Assembly (NCBI GenBank): GCA_964600595.1
Contig: CAZRKL010000002.1
Location: 1-52,750, forward strand
Origin: DAIOEK01 sp964600595
GTDB lineage: Bacteria; Chloroflexota; Anaerolineae; Anaerolineales; Anaerolineaceae
Length of the DNA stretch: 52,750 nt
Reading direction: 5' to 3'
The notes under the pieces are model-generated. The model saw only the letters and a list, made by a program, of their open reading frames with translations, was not told the origin of the DNA and searched no databases. The position numbers and the translations under genes are program-made. Shown here piece after piece: positions 41,734-49,110 of the stretch (positions are counted from its first letter, which is position 1; the number at the start of each line of letters is the position of its first letter).

Positions 41734-42576
41734 TTAATTGTTGGTTGTTCCTGAGAACTGATATTCCTGTACCAATTCTCGCATCTGCTCAAGTTGGGCT
41801 TCATTAATTCCAAGGATATTCAATGCCTCAGGATGTACTTTTTTCCCGTGGGGATCAAGCAAGATATAAGTATGGGTCTTGCTAAAAGCATTGGCAATAT
41901 TGATGATCGCGCCTAGGGTGGGTTTTGTTTTAGCAAAAGAAGGGGCATGGTGAAACCGGATCGCCTCAACCAGTAGAACCGGGAAATTCCATTTTTCAGC
42001 CATCAGGCTTCCTACCGCAGAGTGGTCAATTCCCAGCAGCTTCTCTTCAACCTGCCAGAGTGCCAGATCATAATTTCGCATTAGTTCTAAAATGCGCATG
42101 TAATCTACGTTCATATATTGGTCGAGGATCAACTTGCCCATATCGTGCAGCAATCCACCTACATAAGCTTCTTCCGGGTCAGGGTACCGCAAATATCTGG
42201 CAATCCATTGCGCAATGGTTGCCGTCACAACTGAATGATTCCAAAGTTCTCCGGCACCCAACCGGTAACCACTTAACCTGCGGGTTAATGGTCCGGATGA
42301 GGCTGCGCCCAGAACCAGAGTCTTTATCCGTTTAATTCCCAGGCGCATTACCGCATCTGAGATCGAGGCGCAAACAAAACTGAAACCCATTGAAGCTGAG
42401 TTTGCCATCTGTAATACAGATGCCGCCAGAGCCTGATCAAGACCAATCAAATCACTGATGGTTCCCGCCGTGTTGTTTGGATCATCCAATGCATTGAGTA
42501 TCCGCGTTACGCTTGTTGGCATGGGACGCATTTTATCAACAGAGGCTAGAATTTGATTGATCGTAGATTGTGCCAT
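41734..42576 (-). CDS. HDOD-domain protein
   Basis: 280 residues. The HDOD domain covers most of the chain: MPTSVTRILNALDDPNNTAGTISDLIGLDQALAASVLQMANSA, then SISDAVMRLGIKRIKTLVLGA, and LHDMGKL with an HD pair. A later VEAIRFHH is the last conserved block. HDOD proteins regulate signalling, chemotaxis or motility in many bacteria, often without phosphodiesterase activity. The gene is inserted between fliQ (15 bases away) and the receiver gene (12 bases). The pair with the receiver suggests a signalling module acting on the motor or on its expression (inference). Confidence 0.85.
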   Translation of the reverse strand: MAQSTINQILASVDKMRPMPTSVTRILNALDDPNNTAGTISDLIGLDQALAASVLQMANSASMGFSFVCASISDAVMRLGIKRIKTLVLGAASSGPLTRRLSGYRLGAGELWNHSVVTATIAQWIARYLRYPDPEEAYVGGLLHDMGKLILDQYMNVDYMRILELMRNYDLALWQVEEKLLGIDHSAVGSLMAEKWNFPVLLVEAIRFHHAPSFAKTKPTLGAIINIANAFSKTHTYILLDPHGKKVHPEALNILGINEAQLEQMRELVQEYQFSGTTNN

Positions 42577-42591
42577 GACGTGAGGATCCCC

Positions 42592-42861
42592 TTATTTGAC
42601 AAAATTTGGCAGCGAGGTAAATAGACTTGTGGTAAATACCAACAATTGCTGCAACATCCATGACCCGAGGAAAGCGAGAACCAATCCAATGGCTACCATT
42701 TTTGGAATAAAGGTCATGGTTACTTCATTAATTTGGGTGGCTGCCTGGACCAGGCTTATGAGAGAACCAACCAGAAGGCTGACAAGCAATACTGGCGCAG
42801 CCAGAATAAGCATTACTGTTATTGAGTTCTGAGCCAGGGAGAGTACGTAAGATTCAGTCAT
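42592..42861 (-). CDS. fliQ: Flagellar export gate protein FliQ
   Basis: 89 residues with two hydrophobic helices. The pattern LAAPVLLVSLLVGSLISLVQAATQINEVTMTFIPKMVAIGLVLAFLGSWMLQQL is that of FliQ. It is a small subunit of the FliPQR pore. It lies nine bases after fliP. Its downstream neighbour is the HDOD gene instead of fliR. Confidence 0.94.
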   Translation of the reverse strand: MTESYVLSLAQNSITVMLILAAPVLLVSLLVGSLISLVQAATQINEVTMTFIPKMVAIGLVLAFLGSWMLQQLLVFTTSLFTSLPNFVK

Positions 42862-42870
42862 AATGCCTCA

Positions 42871-43632
42871 TTACATGAAACTCAACATTAATGATTTTAC
42901 CAATAGATACCATCCATCTACCAGAACAAAAAGGAGAATCTTGAAAGGTAGTGAAACCAGGGATGGTGGAAGCATCATCATACCCATTGACAGGAGCACG
43001 CTGGAAATGACCAGATCAATGATCAAGAATGGGATGTAAATGATGAATCCCATGGTAAATGCCGTTCGGAGTTCACTGATTACAAACGCAGGAAACAGAT
43101 CAACCGTCTGGATATCAGAAAGCTGCGCGGGGCGTTCCTTTCCGCTCATAGACATAAACAATTCAATGTCTTTCTCACGCGTTTGGGTGAACATAAACTC
43201 GCGGACTGGTTCAATGGCTCTTTCCAGCGCAACTTCTTGAGAAATTTCGTTATTTGTGTATGGCTTTATCGCGTTCTCGTCAATTTTGGCATACGTCGGC
43301 GCCATAACAAAAAAGGTCAGGATGAGCGACAATCCAATCACAACCTGGTTGGGCGGGATAGTCGGCGTGCCAATCGCGTTTCGAACCATGGATATGACAA
43401 TCACTATCCGGGTGAAGGAAGTTGCCAGGATCAGAATGGCTGGAGCAAGCGTAAGCACCGTCAGCAAGACAAAAAGCTGGACACCTGAAGTCACCTGATC
43501 CGGATTTCCATCAGGTTGTACCGACAATGTCACACCGGGTGCCTGTAATTCAGGATTCCCCGCGCATGATGTCAACAGGAACATGGATAGCAGACTCAAC
43601 AGGAGGAATAGAATGCGTTTCTGCTTAGTCAT
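42871..43632 (-). CDS. fliP: Flagellar export gate protein FliP, with a lipobox-like signal sequence
   Basis: 253 residues. The mature part has the conserved blocks ATSFTRIVIVISMVRNAIGTPTIPPNQVVIGLSLILTFFVMAP and FVISELRTAFTMGFIIYIPFLIIDLVISSVLLSMGMMMLPP. FliP is made with a cleavable signal peptide; here residues 5-23 read as a hydrophobic core ending LLTSC, an apparent lipobox. FliP forms the export pore with FliQ and FliR. It overlaps fliO by 8 bases. Confidence 0.95.
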   Translation of the reverse strand: MTKQKRILFLLLSLLSMFLLTSCAGNPELQAPGVTLSVQPDGNPDQVTSGVQLFVLLTVLTLAPAILILATSFTRIVIVISMVRNAIGTPTIPPNQVVIGLSLILTFFVMAPTYAKIDENAIKPYTNNEISQEVALERAIEPVREFMFTQTREKDIELFMSMSGKERPAQLSDIQTVDLFPAFVISELRTAFTMGFIIYIPFLIIDLVISSVLLSMGMMMLPPSLVSLPFKILLFVLVDGWYLLVKSLMLSFM

Positions 43633-44110
43633 TCAAACCTCCCGCAATCTCTTTATCAATAGCTTTTTTGAACACTTCCGGAAATTCTTCGGTGTCATCT
43701 GAAAGATACTCTGATACATCTTTTATCAACGTGATCTGCTGGTCGGTTGCACCTACCAATAATACTGATTCACCCACCCTGATGATGTGCAACGCCCGTT
43801 TGGGGGTTAATCCCAAAGTTTCCACCACCTGCATCTGCCGTAATTTAGACCTGGATGGGTTGACCATCCACCGTTTCATGACTATTGCTGCTCCATAGAT
43901 AATCATTAAAACTAGAAGTAGTTTGAAGAACACACTGATCATCCAGGTACTCGAGCTGGTGAGATCTGCCGCGCTATCCCCGTCTGGTGTAGTAAACAAT
44001 GTGAACCAGAACCCGACTACCAGCAAAACAGATACACCCGTGATGATGGCAATTTGTGTGAATCTTGATCGGGTTTTAAACCAGCTCAACCATTTTTCTG
44101 CATAATTCAT
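43625..44110 (-). CDS. fliO: Flagellar biosynthesis protein FliO
   Basis: 161 residues from ATG 44110, eight bases after GAGG; an earlier in-frame start would overlap fliN. It has two hydrophobic segments (about 20-38, IAIITGVSVLLVVGFWFTL; about 56-75, SVFFKLLLVLMIIYGAAIVMK). The conserved block LRQMQVVETLGLTPKRALHIIRVGESVLLVGATDQQITLI follows. FliO assists assembly of FliP. It lies directly upstream of fliP. It is longer at the N-terminus than E. coli FliO. Confidence 0.87.
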   Translation of the reverse strand: MNYAEKWLSWFKTRSRFTQIAIITGVSVLLVVGFWFTLFTTPDGDSAADLTSSSTWMISVFFKLLLVLMIIYGAAIVMKRWMVNPSRSKLRQMQVVETLGLTPKRALHIIRVGESVLLVGATDQQITLIKDVSEYLSDDTEEFPEVFKKAIDKEIAGGLND

Positions 44111-44120
44111 CAGAAATTCC

Positions 44121-44507
44121 TCAAGGCTTACTTGTGTTAGCCTGAGGGTCAATCAGCTCGGTAATGCGGACTGCGAACTTATCATCCACAACAACAACCT
44201 CACCTTTCGCCAGCAGGCGCTCGTTTACGAACACATCCACCGGGTCACCCGCTAAACGGTCCAGTTCAATTACTGAACCCTGAACCAAATCAAGCGTCTG
44301 GCGTAAGGACATCCTTGTCCGACCTAATTCAACGGTAATTTTTAATGGCACATCCATCAGCATATCCAGGCTTGTCTGTCCTTTTGAAGCGATGCGTGCC
44401 TCGGTATTCGGTTTTACTTCAGGGGCAACTGGCACTGGAGAGACAGGGGTGGGTGTCTGCACGGGTGCAGGTGATGGATTTACAACGGGAACAGGTGCAT
44501 CAGACAT
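44121..44507 (-). CDS. fliN: Flagellar motor switch protein FliN
   Basis: 128 residues. The first 45 residues are Pro- and Val-rich. The SpoA/FliN domain covers residues 48-120 with LMDVPLKITVELGRTRMSLRQTLDLVQGSVIELDRLAGDPVDVFVNERLLAKGEVVVVDDKFAVRITEL. FliN forms the base of the C-ring and binds FliH. It is a plain FliN, not a FliY with CheC-like phosphatase domain. It lies 9 bases from fliM and 10 from the fliO start. Confidence 0.95.
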   Translation of the reverse strand: MSDAPVPVVNPSPAPVQTPTPVSPVPVAPEVKPNTEARIASKGQTSLDMLMDVPLKITVELGRTRMSLRQTLDLVQGSVIELDRLAGDPVDVFVNERLLAKGEVVVVDDKFAVRITELIDPQANTSKP

Positions 44508-44516
44508 AAGATTACC

Positions 44517-45569
44517 TCATTCGATTTTTCGCAGGTTGATTGCAGGATCATGGAACGCTGAAACCACCTGAACAGCAAGATTGTTAGCAACCTTGCCTAT
44601 ATGAACATTGAACAACCGTTGATTCGCAATTTGCATGATCAACGGGTCATCCTTTCGGTTGTCAAGCTGAATGATGTCGCCAACCTCAAGGTTTAACAAA
44701 TCGCCCATGGAAAGTTCAGCTTCTCCTAAAATAACTTCCGCGGGTAAATCTACATTAACCAGGTTCTTCATGGCCAGTTCACGAGCTGCCGGATCAATGA
44801 CTTTTTCTTTCCGTCCAGAAATCCAAACATGCGGGTTCAATACCGGTCCAATTGGTTTGAGTGTGCTGAACGGGAGATAAAAATTCATCGACCCCGTTAC
44901 ACCTTGAATGGTCAATTCGAAGGTCAACAGCATGACCTTTTCATTACCCATGATCATCTGTACCCAATGCTGGTTTGTAGTACTATCTTCGAGTGATGGC
45001 TCCAGGGCAACCAGCTTACTCCAGGCGCTCTTCAGATCATTTAGCATATGCTCGACCAATCCACGCAACAGGGATTGGTCTATGTCTGTGAGTGGCCTCT
45101 CTTTTGCTTCACCTTCAATCTTGCCACCCAGCCGTTGTTCGAGAACCATATAACTGACATTGGGGCTGATGGTGACAACCATATATCCAGGCAGGGGAGC
45201 CAGAGTGATCATATGGAAAAGGGCGTTTGGAGGCAGATCCTTCAAGAAATCATGAAAGCGCCCCTGCTCTGTGTGCACCAATCTCGGTTTGAGATTTGTC
45301 CTCAAGAAGGTTGGAATGGAAGTTGTCAGTTTTTCTGACAAATCCTCATGGACCAATTCCACAGCGCGCATCTGTTCTTTGGAGAAGCGATCTGGAGACC
45401 AGAAGTTATATGCGGTTACTTTTTTCCCGCCAGACGGTGCATCTGGCTTTTCTGATCCTGCCGGAGATTGCCCCATGATTTCTGCAAGGTTAACATCATT
45501 GCCACCATCCTTGCTTTCGATGGCAATTGCACCGCTTAGCAGAGCATCAATTTCTGCTTGAGTTAGCAT
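44517..45569 (-). CDS. fliM: Flagellar motor switch protein FliM
   Basis: 350 residues. The N-terminal CheY-binding motif is kept (LTQAEIDALLSG, residues 2-13). The middle domain includes YNFWSPDRFSKEQMRAVELVHEDLSEKL, and the C-terminal SpoA domain follows (LSMGDLLNLEVGDIIQLD). FliM links the switch to FliG and to the response regulator. The kept EIDALL motif implies that CheY control exists, though no che genes are in the window. Confidence 0.96.
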   Translation of the reverse strand: MLTQAEIDALLSGAIAIESKDGGNDVNLAEIMGQSPAGSEKPDAPSGGKKVTAYNFWSPDRFSKEQMRAVELVHEDLSEKLTTSIPTFLRTNLKPRLVHTEQGRFHDFLKDLPPNALFHMITLAPLPGYMVVTISPNVSYMVLEQRLGGKIEGEAKERPLTDIDQSLLRGLVEHMLNDLKSAWSKLVALEPSLEDSTTNQHWVQMIMGNEKVMLLTFELTIQGVTGSMNFYLPFSTLKPIGPVLNPHVWISGRKEKVIDPAARELAMKNLVNVDLPAEVILGEAELSMGDLLNLEVGDIIQLDNRKDDPLIMQIANQRLFNVHIGKVANNLAVQVVSAFHDPAINLRKIE

Positions 45570-45578
45570 AATACCTTT

Positions 45579-46196
45579 CTACTCGACCACAAATTCGGTG
45601 AAATAAACACCGATGATCTTGTATTCCGGCATCATGCCCTGTAATTTTTGGATGAGTTCTCCCCGCAGAGCTTCCTTGCCCGTTGCGGTGTACAGTTCTT
45701 CAAAAGTTTTTGAAGAAATTAAGGTAATAATTGTGTCGTTTATCATCGGCAGCCTTGCATTTACCCCCGTCATAACCATGCTGACAGCCGGATCTTCAAC
45801 TGCTGCCTCTTCTCCGCCATGTGCCCCCGCATCACCACCTTCTGCCGCGTGGGCAGCTGCTTCTTCATACATGGGAGCAAATTCCACCACCAATCCAATC
45901 CGGATATACTTTTTTGAATTTGTTTCGGCTAGATTGATGATTTTTGTACCGGTATCGATCATGATCCCTTCACCGGGTTTGACTTCATGAACTTCTACTG
46001 TTTCTTCTTCAACAGCTTCAACTGTCGCTTCGGGAATCGGGGTGGGATAAAGGTAGGATAAATGGAATGGTTTTGGCAGATCATCTGGCGCCAAAACAAT
46101 ATAAGCTGTAACCAGACTCAATAAACTACCAGCTACAACGATAATATAGAGAAAGATCTTGCCTACCAAGCCTAATATCTTTAGTACATTTTTCAT
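45579..46196 (-). CDS. fliL: Flagellar basal body-associated protein FliL
   Basis: 205 residues. One membrane segment is at about 12-33 (IFLYIIVVAGSLLSLVTAYIVL). The periplasmic part contains the FliL block YIRIGLVVEFAPMYEEAAAH, then MINDTIITLISSKTFEELYTATGKEALRGELIQKL and IIGVYFTEFVVE. An Ala-, His- and Gly-rich insertion (about 110-132) is unusual. FliL supports stator function. It lies between motB and fliM. Confidence 0.92.
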   Translation of the reverse strand: MKNVLKILGLVGKIFLYIIVVAGSLLSLVTAYIVLAPDDLPKPFHLSYLYPTPIPEATVEAVEEETVEVHEVKPGEGIMIDTGTKIINLAETNSKKYIRIGLVVEFAPMYEEAAAHAAEGGDAGAHGGEEAAVEDPAVSMVMTGVNARLPMINDTIITLISSKTFEELYTATGKEALRGELIQKLQGMMPEYKIIGVYFTEFVVE

Positions 46197-46214
46197 ATGC
46201 TTCCTCCCCGTGGA

Positions 46215-46985
46215 TTATTGCGTTGGCAGCAATTTGCTTCCACCAGGTGATACAACATTTTTCTCAACATTGTAGACCACGATAATATCCGCACGGCTAT
46301 TCATGGCGCGGTGTTCAGGTGTGTCATTCGGAAAAATGGGTTCATATTCTCCCCGCCCTGATACAATCAACCGCTCTGGTTCTAATCCAGCCTCCATCAT
46401 GTAATTGGCGATAACAATAGCCCGTGCTGTTGATAATTCCCAGTTGTTTCCATAACGGGGATCAGTTGGCTGTGAGTCATCTGTATGGCCCATCACCTTA
46501 ATTTGATTCTGGGTTGGCTTGAGCATTTCGATAATCGTGTCAAGAACCGGATAAGCTTCTTCCTGGAGATATGCAGTACCGGTATCGAACAGTAACTTCT
46601 CGCTGAGAGAAATCAATACCCCATCGATATTTGTTTGAACACTGACCGCTGTTCCCAGGTTACTTTTTGAGAGCATGCTGGCCAGGTTACCGGCTACTTC
46701 TTCTGAAGCTGGCGGTTTATCTGGAATACCCGGGACAACAATCGGATTGGGTACTCCATCCGGATTTCTTCCGCCACCCTGGCTAATCTGTGAATCTACC
46801 ACTTTTACAGGACCTCCGCCCAGGGTGAAAGCAGCACGCAATGAATCGGCAAGTTGTTTGTACTTTTCTACATCCACCTGCCCCATGGAGTACAAGACCA
46901 CGAATAAAACCATTAATAAGGTAATGAAATCAGCGTAGCTGACTAACCAGCGATCTCCACCACCTTCACCGCCTCCGTGACTCAT
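46215..46985 (-). CDS. motB: Flagellar motor stator protein MotB
   Basis: 256 residues. A single membrane helix follows a short Gly-rich head; the conserved Asp is in SYADFITLLMVLFVVLYSM. The C-terminal OmpA-like peptidoglycan-binding domain includes LLFDTGTAYLQEEAYPVLDTI, MGHTDDSQPTD, NWELSTARA and RGEYEP. It anchors MotA to the wall. It overlaps motA by 4 bases. The H+ or Na+ preference is not clear from sequence. Confidence 0.95.
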   Translation of the reverse strand: MSHGGGEGGGDRWLVSYADFITLLMVLFVVLYSMGQVDVEKYKQLADSLRAAFTLGGGPVKVVDSQISQGGGRNPDGVPNPIVVPGIPDKPPASEEVAGNLASMLSKSNLGTAVSVQTNIDGVLISLSEKLLFDTGTAYLQEEAYPVLDTIIEMLKPTQNQIKVMGHTDDSQPTDPRYGNNWELSTARAIVIANYMMEAGLEPERLIVSGRGEYEPIFPNDTPEHRAMNSRADIIVVYNVEKNVVSPGGSKLLPTQ

Positions 46986-47776
46986 ACTTGTGCCTTTCCT
47001 TTCTCTGCGCCAGCAGCTTTCGCAGCTACGGATGGAGGCAGGAACGCGTACAGTTTTTCACGAACGATCCGCGGATTTTCACCAGCCTGCAAGGATAATA
47101 TCCCTTCCAACAGCAGACTGCGGTACGCTGCTTCATGCGTATCCTTGGTCTTTAATTTTCCGCCCATAGGCAGATAAATCAGGTTGGATGAAAGCAAACC
47201 CCACAGGGTGGCCAGGAAGGCAGCAGCGATGGACATTGCAAGTTTGGCGGGATTATCCAGTTCTTTCAAAACTGAAATCAATCCCATGACGGTTCCGATA
47301 ATACCAAAGGTTGGAGCAAAACCACCGGCAGCGTTGAATAAACCGTAATTAGCCGCGTGCCGCTCTTGCATATGATGGATTTGCGTCTCTAAGATTGCTT
47401 TTACCTGCGCGGGATCAACACCATCGACCACCAGCATAATTCCCTTCTGCAGGAATGGATCTTTTATCTTTTTGCTTTCTTCTTCCAGAGCCAGCAAACC
47501 TTCACGCCTGGCTTTGTCTGCCATCCGTGCCAGGGTTTCTATGGCTTCTTCTTCATTGAAATGTGTCTCTTTGAACGCGACACCAATTAATTTGGGGATC
47601 AGGAGGAAATGCTTCAAGGATGTTGTTATGAAAACAGCCATCAATGAGCCGCCCATTGTTAAGATGATAGCAGCCGGATGCGTAACCAATTCAACCGGTG
47701 AGCCGCCATCCATGATCATAACAACGACGACAATTAGTACTGCACCGATAAGGCCTAAAATGGTCGCTAAATCCAT
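46982..47776 (-). CDS. motA: Flagellar motor stator protein MotA
   Basis: 264 residues with four membrane helices. The conserved pore motifs are FAPTFGIIGTVMGLISVLKELDNPAKLAMSIAAAFLATLWGLL, which includes the two key prolines' neighbourhood, and the cytoplasmic loop ETHFNEEEAIETLARMADKARREGLLALEEE. It pairs with motB downstream and follows flbD by 3 bases. Confidence 0.95.
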   Translation of the reverse strand: MDLATILGLIGAVLIVVVVMIMDGGSPVELVTHPAAIILTMGGSLMAVFITTSLKHFLLIPKLIGVAFKETHFNEEEAIETLARMADKARREGLLALEEESKKIKDPFLQKGIMLVVDGVDPAQVKAILETQIHHMQERHAANYGLFNAAGGFAPTFGIIGTVMGLISVLKELDNPAKLAMSIAAAFLATLWGLLSSNLIYLPMGGKLKTKDTHEAAYRSLLLEGILSLQAGENPRIVREKLYAFLPPSVAAKAAGAEKGKAQV

Positions 47777-47779
47777 TAA

Positions 47780-48004
47780 TTATTCTCCAGATACAGAATT
47801 ACTCGCAGAGTAAATAAGTGGGGAAGAATAAACCTTCTTCCGGTATTCAATAATTCGATCCACCACTTCAGCAGCGGTTTCGTGGACAATGACCTTCACA
47901 TTCGTAGTGAGAGAAATAATCGTATCCGGGGTTGATTCCACAATTTGGATCAACTCCGCGTTTACAAAGAACTGCGTCCCATTTAGTCTCGTAACTTGAA
48001 TCAC
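47780..48004 (-). CDS. flbD: Flagellar protein FlbD
   Basis: 74 residues from GTG 48004, eight bases after GAGGT; the in-frame start six codons earlier precedes that ribosome site. VIQVTRLNGTQFFVNAELIQIVESTPDTIISLTTNVKVIVHETAAEVVDRIIEYRK is the FlbD motif. Its role is poorly known; it is usually found in flagellar operons near motAB and flgE. It is the first gene of the long minus-strand operon. Confidence 0.9.
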   Translation of the reverse strand: MIQVTRLNGTQFFVNAELIQIVESTPDTIISLTTNVKVIVHETAAEVVDRIIEYRKKVYSSPLIYSASNSVSGE

Positions 48005-48058
48005 GCCAGCTACCTCACACAATACGGAAAGGTTTCCTCAGAAGTCCAGCAAAAGGAT

Positions 48059-48086
48059 AGCATAGGCGGTAACTGGTCGATGTAAA
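48059..48086 (-). promoter_or_regulatory. Sigma-70-type promoter of the flbD-motA operon
   Basis: On the minus strand TTTACA (48086-48081), 16 bases, then TATGCT (48064-48059). The flbD start is about 55 bases downstream. The inverted repeat at 48079-48091 overlaps the -35. Confidence 0.6.
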
Positions 48087-48091
48087 ACATC
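48079..48091. promoter_or_regulatory. Palindrome over the -35 of flbD (possible operator)
   Basis: GATGT-AAA-ACATC, a 13-base inverted repeat that covers the -35 TTTACA of the minus-strand promoter. Position and symmetry suggest a repressor or activator site; the protein is unknown. Confidence 0.4.
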
Positions 48092-48137
48092 CGTGAAAGC
48101 GGGATAAAGGGGAAATAAAAAAATCGAATCACTGAAC

Positions 48138-48166
48138 TTGCTTTTTTTATTTTGTTAACATATTAT
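48138..48166 (+). promoter_or_regulatory. Sigma-70-type promoter of the response regulator gene
   Basis: TTGCTT (48138-48143), 17 bases, then TATTAT (48161-48166), with an A/T-rich spacer. The response regulator ATG is about 48 bases downstream. No strong Shine-Dalgarno is seen; TAGATGGGGT precedes the ATG. Confidence 0.6.
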
Positions 48167-48214
48167 TAAAGAACTTAATAATGTGCGCTTAATTATTCTG
48201 TAGATGGGGTTGCG

Positions 48215-49018
48215 ATGAAACCAACAAATATCCTGGTTATTGAAGATGATGAAATTGTCTCGAGAACAATCGAAAGATGCTTACGTGGCGATGAATTTCA
48301 TGTTGGCATAGCAAACACCGGGGTGGATGGTTTACAGAAAGCACGCAGGCAGGTTCCTGATCTGATTATTTTGGACGTGATTATGCCCGGTATGGATGGT
48401 TATGCTGTCTGCCGGGAGGTGCGTGCAGATCCTTTACTCAAAGACATCCCCATTTTATTCCTGACCGCAAAGGCGAAAGACGAAGATAAAATCACCGGCT
48501 TCACCGCCGGCGCAGATGATTACCTTAGCAAACCTTTTAATCTGGATGAATTGACTTTGCGGGTGAGGGCGATTCTCCGTCGAACGAAGAGCCAGGCAAG
48601 GATGAAAGCGGATGAAGCAACCAAACCTTTCAACCTGAGCGGCATATTTTCTAAAGGAAAAACTACCACAAAAGAGACTGTCGAAGAGCCGGTGCAGAAA
48701 TCATCTCGAACAATTACCATTCGTGGTTTTACACTTGATACACAAACATACGAACTGACCACCAACCAAAACACAAAAATACGGCTTACCCCAGTTCAAT
48801 TTGATCTGCTCTACCACTTGATGAGTCACCCTGAGGTGATATTCTCGCCCGGTAGATTGCTTGATGAAGTGTGGGACTATCCTACGGATGCCGGAAGCCC
48901 TGACCTTGTGAGAGTTCACATAAAAAATCTTCGCGAGCGTATTGAAACCGATCCGCATAATCCAAAATTCCTCGAGACAGTTCCCGGGTACGGGTACACC
49001 ATCCGCGCTGAAGATTAA
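48215..49018 (+). CDS. OmpR/PhoB-family response regulator
   Basis: 267 residues. The receiver (1-125) has the acidic pair in LVIEDDE, phospho-acceptor Asp54 in IILDVIMPGMDG, Thr in LFLTAK and Lys in LSKPFN. A linker of about 40 residues (SQARMKADEATK... to PVQKSS) is longer than usual. The winged-helix DNA-binding domain (about 167-265) contains LTPVQFDLLYHLMSHPEVIFSPGRLLDEVWDYP and VHIKNLRERIETDP. It is transcribed divergently from the flbD operon. The kinase gene downstream is likely its partner. Such regulators bind direct repeats with an 11-bp period. Confidence 0.93.
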   Translation: MKPTNILVIEDDEIVSRTIERCLRGDEFHVGIANTGVDGLQKARRQVPDLIILDVIMPGMDGYAVCREVRADPLLKDIPILFLTAKAKDEDKITGFTAGADDYLSKPFNLDELTLRVRAILRRTKSQARMKADEATKPFNLSGIFSKGKTTTKETVEEPVQKSSRTITIRGFTLDTQTYELTTNQNTKIRLTPVQFDLLYHLMSHPEVIFSPGRLLDEVWDYPTDAGSPDLVRVHIKNLRERIETDPHNPKFLETVPGYGYTIRAED

Positions 49019-49038
49019 ATGCGGTTTTGGGTAAACAT

Positions 49039-49060
49039 TACCCGGAACGACTTCCGGGTA
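49039..49060 (+). terminator. Hairpin after the response regulator
   Basis: TACCCGGAA-CGAC-TTCCGGGTA, a 9-bp stem 21 bases after the stop. No U run follows, so it may be only a weak terminator and the kinase gene may be co-transcribed. Confidence 0.5.
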
Positions 49061-49110
49061 TGCATATTGCACACCAATTGACTAACCTTGTCATGTACTG
49101 GTGCAAATAA

